From assembly GCA_021787595.1 (NCBI GenBank), contig JAJYLQ010000001.1, forward strand, positions 1 through 64,000: DNA of 64,000 bases, given 5' to 3'. Source of the DNA: Chloroflexota bacterium (GTDB lineage: Bacteria; Chloroflexota; Anaerolineae; Anaerolineales; Villigracilaceae). Shown piece by piece: positions 9,504 to 18,486 of the stretch (its first letter is position 1; each line of letters opens with the position of its first letter). The notes beneath the pieces are model-generated. The model ran no database searches. It was not told the origin of the DNA and was given only the letters and a program-made list of their open reading frames with translations. Position numbers and translations under genes: made by a program.

Positions 9504-10812
9504 TAGTGCAAGGTTTTTTCTGTAGATTCGATCAAGTGTTACCTCGCGATTTTGTCTTGCGATTAACTTGAACCTTCGAAAGTTATATATGTTCTGCCGG
9601 TCAACCACTCCTCGCTGATCTCGCTCATGACAGCCGAGACCAAGCGCAAACAGGAGGCTGGGTTCGGAAAGATCGAGACTACCCGCGCTCGGCGTCTCAC
9701 TTCGCGGTGGAGTCTTTCCACGCCATTGGTGGTGCGCAACAACTTTCGAAAAGCACCCGGAAAGGAAAAAACACTGAGGCCTTCCGGGATGTTGGTTGCC
9801 ATCCATTCCGATAGACGCGAGGCGGTCTTTTCGTACTTCTTCACTGCCTTTGCAAGATAGGCATCGGCGGTGGCGCGGTTCGGCGCATTGAAGATCGTGC
9901 GAATATCCTCAGCGACTTCGGTCTGCATATCTTTATGTGGCACAAACGCTTGCGCATTTTGCTGCAGGTGGAACTGACAGCGCTGCCAGGGGATGCCACC
10001 CAAGACCGCCAAACGTGCTGCTCGCAGTCCAGCATGATCATCACGGGTGATGAGTTGCACGCCACCCAAGCCGCGTTGCTTCAAGCTCTCCAGAAAGCTG
10101 CGCCAGTGGATTTCGTGTTCGCTCAAGGACACGGAAACGCCCAGGATCTCTCGCTTCCCTTGTGGATTGATCGCCACAGCCACTAATCCGGCTAGATCTC
10201 GCACCTGTCCATCTTCTCGAACTTGTTCATAATAGGCATCCAGGAAGAGATAGGGATACTCGCCCCACGGTCGCTCACGCCACTGCTCCAGTTCCGCATC
10301 CATTTGAGCTGCCGCCTGGCTCACCATCGCAGATGAAACATTCACCCCGCATAACTGCTCGGTGATCGCTTTGACTTTCCTCGTGGAGACACCTTGGACA
10401 TACATCTCCGCAAGAGCTAAGGTCAATGTGCGTTCACTGCGCAATCCTTTTTCCAGAGCCTGCGGATAGAACCCGCCTTCCCGCACTTGTGCCACCGCAA
10501 AGGTGACATCCCCAATCCGAGTCCGCATCGTTTTGGGTTTGTACCCATTGGCGTGTCCAGACCGTTCTGGGCTATGTTGGTAAAGGTCTGCGTTCAGATG
10601 CTCAGCTCGTTCTGCCTGCATCGCCGTATTGATAATCACGCGGATCAATTCCGGCAAAACATCCAGTCCTTGTTCTTGCACCTGCTCCAAGAGTTCAGCC
10701 GGTAGAGTAAAATCCTTGCGGTAGGTCATTGGCTGCTCCTTTTGGTGTCGTTACCGCAAGGATAACACTTGACCTGCTTTTCGTTGCAATTTACAGAAAC
10801 AATCTTACACTA
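9504..10812 (-). mobile_element. Complete IS256-family insertion sequence
   Basis: The element holds one intact transposase gene bounded by imperfect inverted repeats. The left end starts TAGTGCAAGG and the right end, read inward on the other strand, starts TAGTGTAAGA; both continue into TTTCTGTA. The flanks resemble each other as an inverted rather than a direct repeat, so I could not define a target-site duplication. A related copy lies at 1-125 in opposite orientation. Confidence 0.8.
9563..10729 (-). CDS. IS256-family (mutator type) transposase
   Basis: This 388-residue protein has the usual length for the family. It opens with the Transposase_mut N-terminal part (LPELIRVIINTAMQAERAEH, then YQHSPERSGHANGYKPKT). 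It contains the DDE catalytic positions in the expected contexts: first Asp in LFLDAYYEQVR, second in LITRDDHAGLRAAR, and Glu in TTNGVERLHREVRRR. The start follows GGAGC. The gene occupies almost all of the IS, ends 60 bases from its left end and appears functional. Confidence 0.93.
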   Translation of the reverse strand: MTYRKDFTLPAELLEQVQEQGLDVLPELIRVIINTAMQAERAEHLNADLYQHSPERSGHANGYKPKTMRTRIGDVTFAVAQVREGGFYPQALEKGLRSERTLTLALAEMYVQGVSTRKVKAITEQLCGVNVSSAMVSQAAAQMDAELEQWRERPWGEYPYLFLDAYYEQVREDGQVRDLAGLVAVAINPQGKREILGVSVSLSEHEIHWRSFLESLKQRGLGGVQLITRDDHAGLRAARLAVLGGIPWQRCQFHLQQNAQAFVPHKDMQTEVAEDIRTIFNAPNRATADAYLAKAVKKYEKTASRLSEWMATNIPEGLSVFSFPGAFRKLLRTTNGVERLHREVRRRARVVSIFPNPASCLRLVSAVMSEISEEWLTGRTYITFEGSS

Positions 10813-10944
10813 CTCAAGAAGACCGGCAAGAGATCTTCAGGATAAAGCGACAGATTGTTACTACTTTGGTAAGTAGAGTTACAATAGATCGTAACCGTGA
10901 ATTACATGTAGAAATAAATCTTAATTTGCTTAAACTATTGAACA

Positions 10945-12033
10945 ATGATAGCCCCCAAAGAACTGAAGGAAAGAATAATACGCGAGGCCACATCAAGCCG
11001 GCTGGGATTTATCCTGGCCGGCGTTACGACTCCCGACCCGCCGCCGCATTTGTCGGCATTTGAAAATTGGTTAAGTCAGGAACGTCACGCGTCCATGGAC
11101 TATCTGGCGGATGACCGCTCCCGCACCCGCCGCGCGGACCCGCGTCTCATCCTGCCCGAATGCAAATCCATTCTCGTGCTGGCGCTTCCCTATTCAGCCC
11201 CTTCCCTCATCCAAGCCCCTCTCCCAAAATTGGGAGAGGGCCGCGAAGCGTGGGTGAGGGGAAACATTGCCGCTTATGCCTGGGGCACCGATTATCACAT
11301 TGTTATTCCGGAAAAACTTCGAGCGCTTGTAAAATTCATCGAACAGCAGGTCGGGCATCCTGTTCCGAATCGCGGGTATACCGACACCGGTCCGATTCTC
11401 GAACGAGATTTAGCTCAACGCGCCGGATTGGGTTGGGTTGGCAAAAACACCTGCCTCATCAATCCAAAACTCGGCTCTTATTTTTTGCTGGCCGAAATTT
11501 TGCTTGGCATCGAACTCGAACCCGACCCGCCTTTTACGACTGATCAATGCGGCATTTGCAGGCGTTGTATCGAAGCCTGCCCGACAGAATGCATTCTCGA
11601 AGATCGGACCCTTGACGCGGGCCGCTGCATTTCCTATCTGACCATTGAATTGAAAGAGGATATTCCGGTCGAACTGCGTTCATCCATTGGCAATTGGGTT
11701 TTTGGCTGTGACGTATGCCAGATGGTCTGCCCGTGGAATCGATTCGCCGCGCCGGATGGCGATTCATCGCTCAAGGCGCGTGAAGGTGTGCCGCATCCCC
11801 AACTGATCCAAGAACTTGGGCTCACGCCGGAAAAATTCAACGAGAAGTTCAAGGATAGTCCCATCCAACGCGCCAAGCGCCGCGGATATTTGAGAAATGT
11901 CGCGGTTGCGCTTGGAAACTCCGCACGGACAGAAGCCATTCCCGCTTTGAAAAAAACTTTGGAAGATAAAGAGCCAATGGTTCAGAAACACGCGGCATGG
12001 GCGCTCCAGCAAATCGAGAAGAAATCAAAATAG
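10945..12033 (+). CDS. queG: Epoxyqueuosine reductase
   Basis: QueG carries out the last step of queuosine tRNA modification, reducing epoxyqueuosine to queuosine with a cobalamin cofactor and two 4Fe-4S clusters. The 362-residue protein has the N-terminal QueG domain with GYTDTGPILERDLAQRAGLG and GWVGKNTC. The cluster motifs are CGICRRCIEACP and CDVCQMVCPW, and a HEAT-like C-terminus follows (AIPALKKTLEDKEPMVQKHA). Residues about 85-106 are an insertion encoded by a palindromic repeat (11198-11261), with the motif LPKLGEGREAWVRG, which most QueG proteins lack. It is followed three bases later by rdgB, so the two are probably cotranscribed. Confidence 0.95.
   Translation: MIAPKELKERIIREATSSRLGFILAGVTTPDPPPHLSAFENWLSQERHASMDYLADDRSRTRRADPRLILPECKSILVLALPYSAPSLIQAPLPKLGEGREAWVRGNIAAYAWGTDYHIVIPEKLRALVKFIEQQVGHPVPNRGYTDTGPILERDLAQRAGLGWVGKNTCLINPKLGSYFLLAEILLGIELEPDPPFTTDQCGICRRCIEACPTECILEDRTLDAGRCISYLTIELKEDIPVELRSSIGNWVFGCDVCQMVCPWNRFAAPDGDSSLKAREGVPHPQLIQELGLTPEKFNEKFKDSPIQRAKRRGYLRNVAVALGNSARTEAIPALKKTLEDKEPMVQKHAAWALQQIEKKSK
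11198..11261. repeat. Palindromic repeat inserted in frame in queG
   Basis: An inverted repeat CCCCTCTCCCAA / TTGGGAGAGGG is surrounded by CCCTCA and TGAGGGG. It belongs to the same family as the copies at 12762-12836 and 22659-22710. It keeps the queG frame open and adds about 21 residues. Confidence 0.7.
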
Positions 12034-12036
12034 CCA

Positions 12037-12636
12037 ATGAACAAATTATTGATTGCAACGAACAACAAGGGAAAAGGAAAAGAAATTCGCGCATTGCTTG
12101 ACGATTTGAAAATTGAACTGGTCACGCCTGCTGATATCCATTTGAATTTGGATGTTTCTGAAGATGGCAGGACATACGCAGAAAACGCAGCGAAGAAAGC
12201 AATTGCTTTTCGGCGGGCCAGCGGCCTGGTTTCCCTCGCCGACGATTCCGGCCTCGAGGTGGATGCGTTGGACGGCGCACCCGGCCTATTCTCTGCGCGT
12301 TATTCTTCCAAGCCGGGCGCATCGGACTCGGATCGACGCGCTTTTCTTTTGCAAAATTTGCGCGGCAAACCTCGACCGTGGCTGGCGAGGTTCCGCGCAA
12401 CGATCGCCATTGCTGTTTCAGAAAACGATGTCCGGCCTGCCGAAGGAGAATGCACAGGCGAGATCATCCCGGAAGAACGCGGAGCAGGCGGCTTTGGATA
12501 CGATCCGATTTTTTTAATTCCAGAGCTTAACCGCACAATGGCTGAACTTGAAATGGATGAAAAAAATCGCCTGAGCCATCGGGCGCGGGCGATCTTGAAT
12601 GCAAAGCCAATCCTGGCAAAGATATTTGATCTGTAA
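12037..12636 (+). CDS. rdgB: Non-canonical purine NTP pyrophosphatase (RdgB/HAM1)
   Basis: This house-cleaning enzyme hydrolyses ITP, dITP and XTP to monophosphates, keeping deaminated purines out of nucleic acids. At 199 residues it has the normal length. The hallmark segments are LLIATNNKGKGKEIRALL at the N-terminus (SHR-type motif), LADDSGLEVDALDGAPGLFS in the middle, the GFGYDPIF loop, and KNRLSHRARA near the end. The start ATG is three bases after the queG stop. Downstream lies a palindromic repeat that could end transcription before the convergent hydrolase gene. Confidence 0.95.
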   Translation: MNKLLIATNNKGKGKEIRALLDDLKIELVTPADIHLNLDVSEDGRTYAENAAKKAIAFRRASGLVSLADDSGLEVDALDGAPGLFSARYSSKPGASDSDRRAFLLQNLRGKPRPWLARFRATIAIAVSENDVRPAEGECTGEIIPEERGAGGFGYDPIFLIPELNRTMAELEMDEKNRLSHRARAILNAKPILAKIFDL

Positions 12637-12761
12637 TCAAATTTTGTGCTGCTCAAGCCGCGTCTTCGGCGGCGAGGACGCCGCCGAGAGCAATTATTGT
12701 AAAATTATTTTCGATCAACTATTATTACCGCGCAAGGTCGAGCAATCGTTCCCTGCCAATT

Positions 12762-12836
12762 CTCCCTCACCCTTTCCCTCTCCCAAAGGGAGAGGAGACT
12801 CCCTTCCCCATTCGGGGGAAGGGTTGGGGATGAGGG
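12762..12836. repeat. Intergenic palindromic repeat between convergent genes
   Basis: There are two nested inverted repeats: CCCTCTCCCAAAGGGAGAGG, and CCCTTCCCC-ATTC-GGGGGAAGGG, inside CTCACCC...GGGATGAG. The family is the same as the copies inside queG, the GT39 gene and lipB. It lies between rdgB and the alpha/beta hydrolase, where it may act as a bidirectional terminator. Confidence 0.75.
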
Positions 12837-12914
12837 CGAAAACGGTAGGAAAGCCATGAGCAGAACCCTCAATGCTCTAACTTTGCGCTGTAATGCTATT
12901 TGGCTCAAATAAAA

Positions 12915-13691
12915 TCATTGTCCCGGCTGGTACGAAATCGTATTCAAAAAGCCATCCAAAATCCCGGCTACTTTTTCCGGCTGTTCCAGCATCACCATGT
13001 GGCCTGCATCGGCGATTACTTCCATGTGCGCGCCCGCGATATGGTCGCGCAAAAATTCCGAATACCTGGGCGGCGTCATCTGGTCCCCGCCGCCGCACAG
13101 CACGAGCGTCGGCGTGGAAATCTTCGAGAGCTGATCCATCGCGTTGAACGCGTCGCACGCCAAAAAGTCCCCGTGAAGAACCGGGGGCCGCGTCCCCGAC
13201 ATTCTCTGCGCGGTCAATTCCTTCAATCGTTCGCCTGTCTGCGGAGCAAAGGAAAATTCCGTGACCATTCGAACCGCGTTCGCGAATGTGGACGGATTGG
13301 ACGCGCTCTGCAAAATGGACGGCGCGACGCGCAGCTTCGCCCCGCCTCCAACCAGACCGAGGCCGATCACGCGTTCCGGAAAGCGGATCGCCGCTGAGAG
13401 TGCGATCGCGCTTCCCATCGAATGACCGACAAGAACGGCGCCATTCAATTTCAACGCTTTGATGAACTCGAGGATGCCGTCCGCATAATCATCAATCGTG
13501 TGATGGCCCAATCCTTCGGATCTTCCATGACCGGGCAGATCCACCGCAAAGATGCGTTGATTGGGCAGGCGGCGGATTTGCGGCGGCCAATATAAAGAAT
13601 TGCCGCCCGCGCCGTGAATCAGGATCACCGGCGGGCGGGTTGGATGATCTGCTTGATTGGCAAAATAATATAAACCGGATGCAACAGGCAT
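12915..13691 (-). CDS. Alpha/beta-hydrolase family protein
   Basis: The 258-residue protein has the oxyanion-hole motif ILIHGAGGNSLYW near residue 25, DLPGHGRSEG, the nucleophile elbow GHSMGS (Ser about 95), an acid residue in LCGGGDQMTPP, and the catalytic His in DAGHMVMLEQPE near residue 235. Together these form a complete Ser-Asp-His triad. The substrate cannot be deduced; the closest styles are carboxylesterases and 2-hydroxy-6-oxo-dienoate type hydrolases. It lies eight bases after the histidine-kinase gene on the same strand and may be cotranscribed with it. Confidence 0.9.
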   Translation of the reverse strand: MPVASGLYYFANQADHPTRPPVILIHGAGGNSLYWPPQIRRLPNQRIFAVDLPGHGRSEGLGHHTIDDYADGILEFIKALKLNGAVLVGHSMGSAIALSAAIRFPERVIGLGLVGGGAKLRVAPSILQSASNPSTFANAVRMVTEFSFAPQTGERLKELTAQRMSGTRPPVLHGDFLACDAFNAMDQLSKISTPTLVLCGGGDQMTPPRYSEFLRDHIAGAHMEVIADAGHMVMLEQPEKVAGILDGFLNTISYQPGQ

Positions 13692-13699
13692 AATTCGAT

Positions 13700-15481
13700 T
13701 CAGCGCGACCGGGCGTGATGCAGACGGTCGGCGGCTTCCTCGGTCAATGGGATGTAAACCGATATCTTCGTCCCCCTGCCAATCGCGGACTGGATGTTGA
13801 GCAGGCCGTTGACCAGCTCGGTGCGTTCGCGCAGGTTGACCATGCCGAGACTGGAACGTTTATCGTACGCCTTGTTCACCGCATCCACATCGAAACCGAT
13901 GCCATCATCTTCGACTTCCAGCAGCGCCGCGCCCTGCTGGAACGGCTGCAAACGGACCCATATATTCGCGGCGTTGGCATGTTTGCGGGCATTGTTGACC
14001 GCTTCTTCGATGATATAGAAAATAACGCCTTGTTTTCCCATTTCCATCTGGCCGGCGATGTTCTCGTCAACGCTGACAATCACATTCTGGTTGTACGTCT
14101 CACGCATCTTGTCGGCCATGGATTTCAGCGCCGCGCCCAGGCCCTGCGACTCAAGGATAAGCGGCCGCAGCGTGAACAGCATGTGGCGGATTTCCTTCGT
14201 GGTTCGATGCGCCAGATCCTCGATCCTGGCCAATTCCTCCACGGCGCCTTTGGTATCCTTCTCGACCAGGCGCCGGGCAATGTTGATCCGCATGGCCATC
14301 GCCGCCACGGATTGCGTTGGTCCGTCGTGCAGGTCGCGCGCCAGTTTCTTGCGCGCTTCTTCATTGACTTCGATCATCCGCTCCTTCTCTTCCACCAGAT
14401 CCTGATACAAGCGTGCGTTTTGAATCGCGACCACCGCCTGGCGGCTGATAATGTCCAGCATTTCGCGGCGATCGGGCGAAAAGTAATTTGGTTCAGGGTG
14501 GGCAAATATGATGGCTCCGTATACGTTGAATCCGCTCCGGAGCGGGAAGCAATAAGCCGATGTGCAATTGCGGAAAGCGATCACACGCCCCAGTTCCGGG
14601 TCGTAGCCGATGTCCTTCGAGAAGATTGGTTCGCCTTCATCAAAGACTTTTTTCAGGATGCCCTCGCTGCCTTGAAAGGTCACGCGCGTGTCTGCGCCGG
14701 TAAAGCGGCGCGCTGAAGCGACGCGCAATTGTCCGCCGCGAAACAGCAGCACCACACTGACCAGGGGATCGCTCTCGTTGCTTTCCGATTCGGGATTGAG
14801 GGCGGCGTATCCCAAATCCAGCGCTGAGTCGAGCACGCGCTTGTAAGAAAGGGTCGCCGTCAGGGTGGACGTCAATTCATAAATGGTACGCAGTCGTTCG
14901 CCCTGCACGTGCTGCTTCTTTTCCTCGGAATCGAGCCAGGTTTGCCTTTTGAGCCGCAGGCGCGTCATCAATTGCGTTCCCAGAAATCCAAACAACCCGC
15001 CCAACGCCAGGGTTCCTGCCATCCAGGCTAAAGCCAGCGGCGCACGTTCAGGCAGGTAGATTTGCGTCACTGCAAATGCAAGGATGGCAGATAACCCGGC
15101 CGCGATCAGCGCGCCCGAATAATCGAAATAGACCGCGCCGGTCAGGATCGGCAATAATCCCGCCCAGGATGCGGAGCCGGACAAGCCGCCCTGCACCCGG
15201 AAAAATACTCCGCTCAATAAAATGTCAACGGCCAGGTTGATCTGCCGGTGAAAGCTGATACGTGTATTGAGGCTGGCGAGGATGGTCATCCCCATATTCC
15301 AAAAGATCATCACGATCAGCGGCCAGGCCAGAGTTAAATTCAATGATCCCCCCAGGGACAGCGATACAACCAGCCCCAGCGTTACGGCCCAGCGGAGAGA
15401 AATGGCGAACCAGTCTGCTACGTAGGGAGTTTCAAAAGTTCGCATGGATGCAATGATAACGAAAGAACGCGTCCGCTGCAA
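13700..15481 (-). CDS. Membrane GAF-domain sensor histidine kinase, NarL/DesK type
   Basis: This 593-residue protein has about six membrane helices (residues 20-175), a GAF domain (about 190-360, including QAVVAIQNARLYQ at its end), and a HisKA_3 dimerisation domain with the phosphoacceptor in LARDLHDGPTQSVAAMAMR (His near 383). A HATPase_c domain follows, with EEAVNNARKHANA (N box) and DDGIGFD (G1 box). It would autophosphorylate and pass phosphate to a LuxR-type regulator, but none is adjacent. The start could also be the internal ATG at residue 13, since neither start has a clear ribosome site. The signal is unknown; GAF suggests a small cytosolic ligand. Confidence 0.92.
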   Translation of the reverse strand: MQRTRSFVIIASMRTFETPYVADWFAISLRWAVTLGLVVSLSLGGSLNLTLAWPLIVMIFWNMGMTILASLNTRISFHRQINLAVDILLSGVFFRVQGGLSGSASWAGLLPILTGAVYFDYSGALIAAGLSAILAFAVTQIYLPERAPLALAWMAGTLALGGLFGFLGTQLMTRLRLKRQTWLDSEEKKQHVQGERLRTIYELTSTLTATLSYKRVLDSALDLGYAALNPESESNESDPLVSVVLLFRGGQLRVASARRFTGADTRVTFQGSEGILKKVFDEGEPIFSKDIGYDPELGRVIAFRNCTSAYCFPLRSGFNVYGAIIFAHPEPNYFSPDRREMLDIISRQAVVAIQNARLYQDLVEEKERMIEVNEEARKKLARDLHDGPTQSVAAMAMRINIARRLVEKDTKGAVEELARIEDLAHRTTKEIRHMLFTLRPLILESQGLGAALKSMADKMRETYNQNVIVSVDENIAGQMEMGKQGVIFYIIEEAVNNARKHANAANIWVRLQPFQQGAALLEVEDDGIGFDVDAVNKAYDKRSSLGMVNLRERTELVNGLLNIQSAIGRGTKISVYIPLTEEAADRLHHARSR

Positions 15482-15534
15482 CGCGAACGCATTACAACAC
15501 GATTACACCTTTGCGGACCAAAGTCCGCACTCCG

Positions 15535-16263
15535 CTAGATTTCATAACCCATTTTCGCTAAAGCAGTTCCAAACCGGTTGGACAGGACCTTTTGCTGTTC
15601 GGCTGAATAGGAATCGCGGAAACGCCCAATTTTGCCCTTGAAGAAATGCGTGCCCTGGTGGCTTTCCGCTTTTTCGGGACGATACTGCTCGATCACTTCC
15701 CGGACCTTTGGCCGGCTTCCGTTTAAACGGAGATAATCCACCAGGCGGGCGGACTCCGCATCATAGTTCGTCAGCAGATCCTCGTAGCGGGCGGCCAGCA
15801 CGTTCTTCTCGCGCATCCACTTTTCCCAAATGCGGACATAATCTGCGATGAAGGCCAGTGAAACATCGAAATCTGTCAGGCGCGAAAACGCGTTCGGGCG
15901 GCCTTTGACCAGTGCGCGCCGGCCGTATTCGAACGCGGAGAGCATGGCATCGCGCGGGTCGCGGTAAATGTACGTGATGCGAAGCAGTCCCAGCGCCGAG
16001 AGCAGGCGCGAGGCCGATGTCGGCCCGGCATGTGCTTTGATGACAAATGTGTTTCCCAGCAGGGCAGGCGCGGTCACCCCCGCCAATCGCCGCACCGAAA
16101 GCACGCCGATGTTGCAGTTCACTTCGGTGAGAATCTTTTGCAGATGATATTTCCTGCGGATCTCATTTGCATCGGCGCAGCCCGTCGTTTGCATCAAATC
16201 ATGAATCAGATTGTAGTGCCAGCCTGACCCGGCGCGCGGCATTCCCACAGAAAGGACGATCAT
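15535..16263 (-). CDS. Sulfotransferase-family protein
   Basis: The 242-residue protein starts at an ATG that overlaps the stop of the upstream ligase gene (ATGA) and follows GAGG. It has a 5'-phosphosulfate-loop-like start (VLSVGMPRAGSGWHYNLIHD) and the 3'-phosphate contact segment (YIYRDPRDAMLSAFEYG), both typical of PAPS-dependent sulfotransferases. FKGKIGRFRDSYSAEQ near the end matches the usual KGxxGxWR region. It closes a polysaccharide operon, so the acceptor is probably a surface glycan. The open frame continues about 300 codons upstream, but that part is antisense-type overlap with the ligase and is not coding. Confidence 0.87.
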   Translation of the reverse strand: MIVLSVGMPRAGSGWHYNLIHDLMQTTGCADANEIRRKYHLQKILTEVNCNIGVLSVRRLAGVTAPALLGNTFVIKAHAGPTSASRLLSALGLLRITYIYRDPRDAMLSAFEYGRRALVKGRPNAFSRLTDFDVSLAFIADYVRIWEKWMREKNVLAARYEDLLTNYDAESARLVDYLRLNGSRPKVREVIEQYRPEKAESHQGTHFFKGKIGRFRDSYSAEQQKVLSNRFGTALAKMGYEI

Positions 16264-17762
16264 TTGTTTTCCTCGGTTGATTTCTTTTGTCCTGCCCCGC
16301 GCGGGATCTTCGACTGAATCATAAACGCCGCAGCGCCGGCCAACATGCCGAGGTTGATCCACATATCGGGCAGGGCCAGGGAATCCTGTGTCATGTTGTC
16401 GAAGATGATGGCAATCCACGTGAAGATTGCGGCAACGCCAAGAAACTGCCAAAAGGTTGATTTTTGTTTGAGCGCGGCAAGCGCATCCCCAAGAATCGAA
16501 AACTGGAATGCGACGAACAGAAAGAATCCGATCAGGCCGGTTTCGGCCAGAAGCCGCACGTAAAGATTTTTCGGATTCGGATAGAGCGCACTGCCGGGAC
16601 TCAATTGGCGCGCCAGTTCGGGAACGATGGTCAACGTCCAATCGGGCAGATTGTTGTAGATATAAAAACCGCTCGCGCCCAAACCAACGCCCGTCCACGG
16701 ATGTTGTTCGTACGCGCCGTACGCGCCGAGCATATATCCGGCACGGGCGCCGGCAGAATTCTGAATGATGAAGGACTCGACCGAGGTCGCCTGGCCATCC
16801 CACAAACGCGCAATGTAATTCTTGCGGCTGAGGAACCACAAAGCGCCAACCGCCGCGATAACGACGGCGAGCACCAAACCCACGCGCCAAATCCAGCCGA
16901 GGCTCTCTCGCCCGGGCTCGGGGCGGGCGAGGCGGAAGCCGGACACAAACCAGATCCACGCCGCGCGGACTTGCGGGCGTCCAACCAGAAGCAGAGTCAA
17001 CGCCACTGTCGCGCCGACTGTCAATAAGCCGCCGCGCGAAAACGTCGCAAGCAAAAGTAAAACGGCAGCAACCAGCAGAATGGGCTCGAGCCATTTGAAA
17101 CGCGTCAGCCGCTGGCGGGTCAGGAGCGACGCGAATAACCACGGAAGAAAGACCGTCGAAATTTGTCCCGCGAGCCACGCGGGTTCATACGCCAATCCCG
17201 AAATGCGATTTGTTTTGATCAACTCGCGCATCGAGAACGCGCGCTGCCAATGCGTCACCAGCGGCTTGGGCAAAACATGCAAATAAAATGTCGCGCCCTG
17301 AACGCCGCTCCACAGAACGTCAAGGATAAATCCGGCAAAAAGCCATTTCAGCGAAAATCGAAGATCGTCTTCGTTGCGATTCATCCAGACCGCGGACACG
17401 AAGAAAACAGCGCCAATCACAACTGTGGCCCAGGCGCGGACGACGCGCCCGAAAATATCCTGGCCGCGCATCGGCGGCGGCGCATAAAGAATGGCAATCA
17501 CGCTGGTCGCAAGTGCGACCAGGATGAACGCGGTGAACGGCGTCAACGCGCCGGCGCGCGGGAAAGTTGTCCTGCGCCGCAGAAGTTGAATCAACAAGAC
17601 AGGAGCGAGCAGCATCAACGGGTAAAGCGACAGCGGACGAACGTATGTGGTATCGCCCGCCGGAAAGTATCGAAAACTTGTGACGGGCAAAGTCAATAAC
17701 GCCGCGGCCCACAAAGCGCGGGCGATGGAATCGAGATTCAAAAAGCGGGAAGCGGCGTTCAT
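16260..17762 (-). CDS. O-antigen ligase/polymerase-like membrane protein
   Basis: This 500-residue protein has about 11-12 hydrophobic helices and a large loop between late helices. The loop contains GAYEQHPWTGVGLGASGFYI, the pattern of the Wzy_C (O-antigen ligase) domain. Such enzymes polymerise or transfer glycan repeats on the outer face of the membrane from an undecaprenyl carrier. Its start overlaps the stop of the Wzz-like gene by four bases, and its stop overlaps the sulfotransferase start, so translation is probably coupled. The split between polymerase and ligase function cannot be resolved from sequence alone. Confidence 0.87.
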   Translation of the reverse strand: MNAASRFLNLDSIARALWAAALLTLPVTSFRYFPAGDTTYVRPLSLYPLMLLAPVLLIQLLRRRTTFPRAGALTPFTAFILVALATSVIAILYAPPPMRGQDIFGRVVRAWATVVIGAVFFVSAVWMNRNEDDLRFSLKWLFAGFILDVLWSGVQGATFYLHVLPKPLVTHWQRAFSMRELIKTNRISGLAYEPAWLAGQISTVFLPWLFASLLTRQRLTRFKWLEPILLVAAVLLLLATFSRGGLLTVGATVALTLLLVGRPQVRAAWIWFVSGFRLARPEPGRESLGWIWRVGLVLAVVIAAVGALWFLSRKNYIARLWDGQATSVESFIIQNSAGARAGYMLGAYGAYEQHPWTGVGLGASGFYIYNNLPDWTLTIVPELARQLSPGSALYPNPKNLYVRLLAETGLIGFFLFVAFQFSILGDALAALKQKSTFWQFLGVAAIFTWIAIIFDNMTQDSLALPDMWINLGMLAGAAAFMIQSKIPRGAGQKKSTEENK

Positions 17763-18379
17763 TTCTGGATATCAAAGAATAAAACGGCGAGCGCGCTGAG
17801 GGCGAGAAACGCGATCGAACCAACCAGCAAATACCTGCTCGAACTGACGCTTCGCTGCGCCGTGAGATGCTGTGTTTGCGACGGGACCGCGGTGATATAT
17901 TTTTCCAGGCTGGTGGCCGGATCGGTCATCTGTGTTTGAACGTTTTGTGCGAACGCCTGCGCCCAGGCAGATGCCAACGCCTCGGCTTTTTGCGCGTTGG
18001 AGTCATCTGCATAAAAATGCCAGCCGCCGTTTCCCGGCTGGCTCAATTGCAGCTCCTGCGCACGCAATTGTTGAACGGTCACGCCGCCGACTTGCGAGAC
18101 CACCGCGTTCAAAACCGAATCAGACATCGCAATCTCTTCCAGTTTGCGCGTCTCGCGTTCGAGATAATAAAACTGTTCGTTGGTCGAGTTCTGCGGCCAG
18201 GCTTGTTCGAGGTGAAAGTCAACGTTGACCGTGGCGCGGGCGCGATACGGCGGCGGCGCGATGTAGTAAACTGCCGCGCCGATCAATGCGCCAACGACGG
18301 CGCCCAGCAGCCAGAAACGCCACGCTTTCAATAAACGAATGAGATCGTCGGAGGACGGAGGAGAAAAGATAAATTTCAT
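17759..18379 (-). CDS. Wzz-like polysaccharide chain-length/co-polymerase protein
   Basis: The 206-residue protein has one N-terminal helix (about 22-43, FWLLGAVVGALIGAAVYYI), a mostly extracytoplasmic alpha/beta region, and a C-terminal helix (about 180-202). This two-helix topology, with a short PPPYRARATVNVDF strand after the first helix, is that of Wzz/polysaccharide co-polymerases. No Walker kinase domain is attached. It overlaps the O-antigen-ligase-like gene, which is the expected partner in setting chain length. Confidence 0.85.
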   Translation of the reverse strand: MKFIFSPPSSDDLIRLLKAWRFWLLGAVVGALIGAAVYYIAPPPYRARATVNVDFHLEQAWPQNSTNEQFYYLERETRKLEEIAMSDSVLNAVVSQVGGVTVQQLRAQELQLSQPGNGGWHFYADDSNAQKAEALASAWAQAFAQNVQTQMTDPATSLEKYITAVPSQTQHLTAQRSVSSSRYLLVGSIAFLALSALAVLFFDIQK

Positions 18380-18486
18380 GATGGCCTATTCTTCTTGCCG
18401 AGAATTCACGTTCACGAATTTTCACGAACATGCGCTTCGTGGAGCGAGAGGGTATCTCCCTCTGCACATTCACCGAATATTTGCAT

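Noticed and set aside
13715..14716. 333-codon plus-strand frame opposite the histidine kinase
   Set aside because: It is antisense to a conserved kinase gene, with Arg/His-rich composition and no family match.
16264..17178. N-terminal 300 codons of the long frame ending in the sulfotransferase
   Set aside because: This part overlaps the O-antigen-ligase-like gene in another frame and is Arg/Gly-rich; the sulfotransferase has its own ATG with GAGG.
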